Shown here: positions 63,529 to 64,000 of the stretch, piece after piece
How positions within the stretch are numbered: the first letter of the stretch is position 1
How the letters are laid out: each line of letters begins with the position of its first letter
Assembly (NCBI GenBank): GCA_965221585.1
Contig: OZ244898.1
Location: forward strand, 372,001-436,000
Reading direction: 5' to 3'
Length of the DNA stretch: 64,000 nt
From: VXYK01 sp965221585
GTDB lineage: Bacteria; Actinomycetota; Acidimicrobiia; Acidimicrobiales; Aldehydirespiratoraceae
The notes under the pieces: model-generated
Seen by the model: the letters and a program-made list of their open reading frames with translations, nothing else
Told to the model about the DNA's origin: nothing
Databases searched by the model: none
Position numbers and translations under genes: made by a program

Positions 63529-64000
63529 TCAGATGTGTTCGACCTGTCGGGCGTGCAACACGCCCGCAATGCGTCGCCACACGACCCAGACAACCAGTGC
63601 CGTGATCAGGACCTCGATCGGCACCCCGAAACGCGATGGGTCGCTGAACCAGTTGACGACCCGCTGTGGCCAGCCGCCGACGAAACGGAGCAGCGGCAGG
63701 AAGATGAACTCGCCCTCGTTGAAGAGAAACTCGATGATCAGGTAGCTGCACACGTACCCGGAGGTGACGCTGATCCGCTTGACTCGGTCGGGCTCGAGGT
63801 CACGCCAACCGATGATCAGTGCGCCGATCACCCCGAGCAGGCTGATCACAGCGATACGTTCGGGCGTGGTGTCCTGAATCCAGTTGTTGACCGCCGCCTG
63901 GAACTCAAGGAAACGGTCGACCCGCGGACTTGAGTAGTTGTCACCAGACAACAGCCGGATCTCAAAATATCCGTAGTCGATCAGATAGAGACCGGCGGCC
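63529..64000 (-). CDS. Membrane protein, N-terminus cut by the window edge
   Basis: The frame is open to the right edge. The residues before an internal TTG at 63951 (GLYLIDYGYFEIRLL) look like coding sequence, so the real start is outside. Three hydrophobic helices are visible: AVISLLGVIGALIIGW, SGYVCSYLIIEFLF and VPIEVLITALVVWVVW. No family is recognised. It converges with pdxH, six bases apart. Confidence 0.7.
   Translation of the reverse strand, partial: AAGLYLIDYGYFEIRLLSGDNYSSPRVDRFLEFQAAVNNWIQDTTPERIAVISLLGVIGALIIGWRDLEPDRVKRISVTSGYVCSYLIIEFLFNEGEFIFLPLLRFVGGWPQRVVNWFSDPSRFGVPIEVLITALVVWVVWRRIAGVLHARQVEHI

Overview
The window is high-GC DNA with a dense, mostly operonic gene layout. 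It most likely comes from an actinobacterium (Actinomycetota). An Acidimicrobiia-type member fits best, but this is an inference from gene content, not from a marker tree. The supporting signs are a mycofactocin cluster, an F420-type LLM oxidoreductase, a HAIR-like (HspR) operator before clpB, a DUF2017-ClpS pair, a caa3-type oxidase operon with CtaG, and a 13E12/DUF222 HNH protein. Both window edges cut a gene: a DUF2461 protein at the left and a membrane protein at the right.

Region 1 (1-10.1 kb) is a redox-cofactor neighbourhood. A complete mycofactocin precursor and maturase set (mftA-B-C-D-E) runs on the minus strand, followed by a mycofactocin-coupled SDR. Also present are an NDMA-dependent alcohol dehydrogenase, a ThDP enzyme, a 2OG-Fe(II) oxygenase and a divergent F420-type LLM oxidoreductase. 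The 47-residue precursor peptide MftA ends in IDGMCGVY. No mftF glycosyltransferase lies in the window.

Region 2 (10.1-18 kb) looks like a two-gene restriction or defence module. It consists of a 1073-residue Eco57I-like adenine methyltransferase and a PLD nuclease-SNF2 helicase. The methyltransferase gene carries an in-frame run of 17 G, the hallmark of a phase-variable switch. An HNH protein follows. Region 3 (18-41 kb) is mainly housekeeping and metabolism: a secreted polysaccharide deacetylase, tRNA-Tyr, YajQ, HtpX, acetyl-CoA synthetase, ClpB, PurA and PurB, an ACT-malic enzyme, an Old Yellow family reductase, tRNA-Phe and tRNA-Asp, and two tandem CoA-transferases.

Region 4 (41-46.6 kb) is accessory DNA. 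It holds an intact PIN/Phd toxin-antitoxin pair, a DUF4143 ATPase, and a second antitoxin whose toxin has shrunk in frame to 21 residues. It also holds GIY-YIG-like and NYN-like nucleases and a UDG-like gene inserted between two copies of a 94-bp promoter-containing repeat beside tRNA-Glu.

Region 5 (46.6-59.6 kb) contains plsY, degV, DUF2017-clpS and the haem A and caa3 oxidase genes (ctaA, ctaB, then an eight-gene oxidase run). Besides normal subunits I-IV, the run encodes a second subunit I-like protein in which every haem and copper histidine I could align is missing, plus an extra subunit III-like protein. Region 6 (59.6-64 kb) carries serS, a small caspase/CHAT-like protein, an RHH regulator with palindromic operators, paired CrcB fluoride channels and pdxH.
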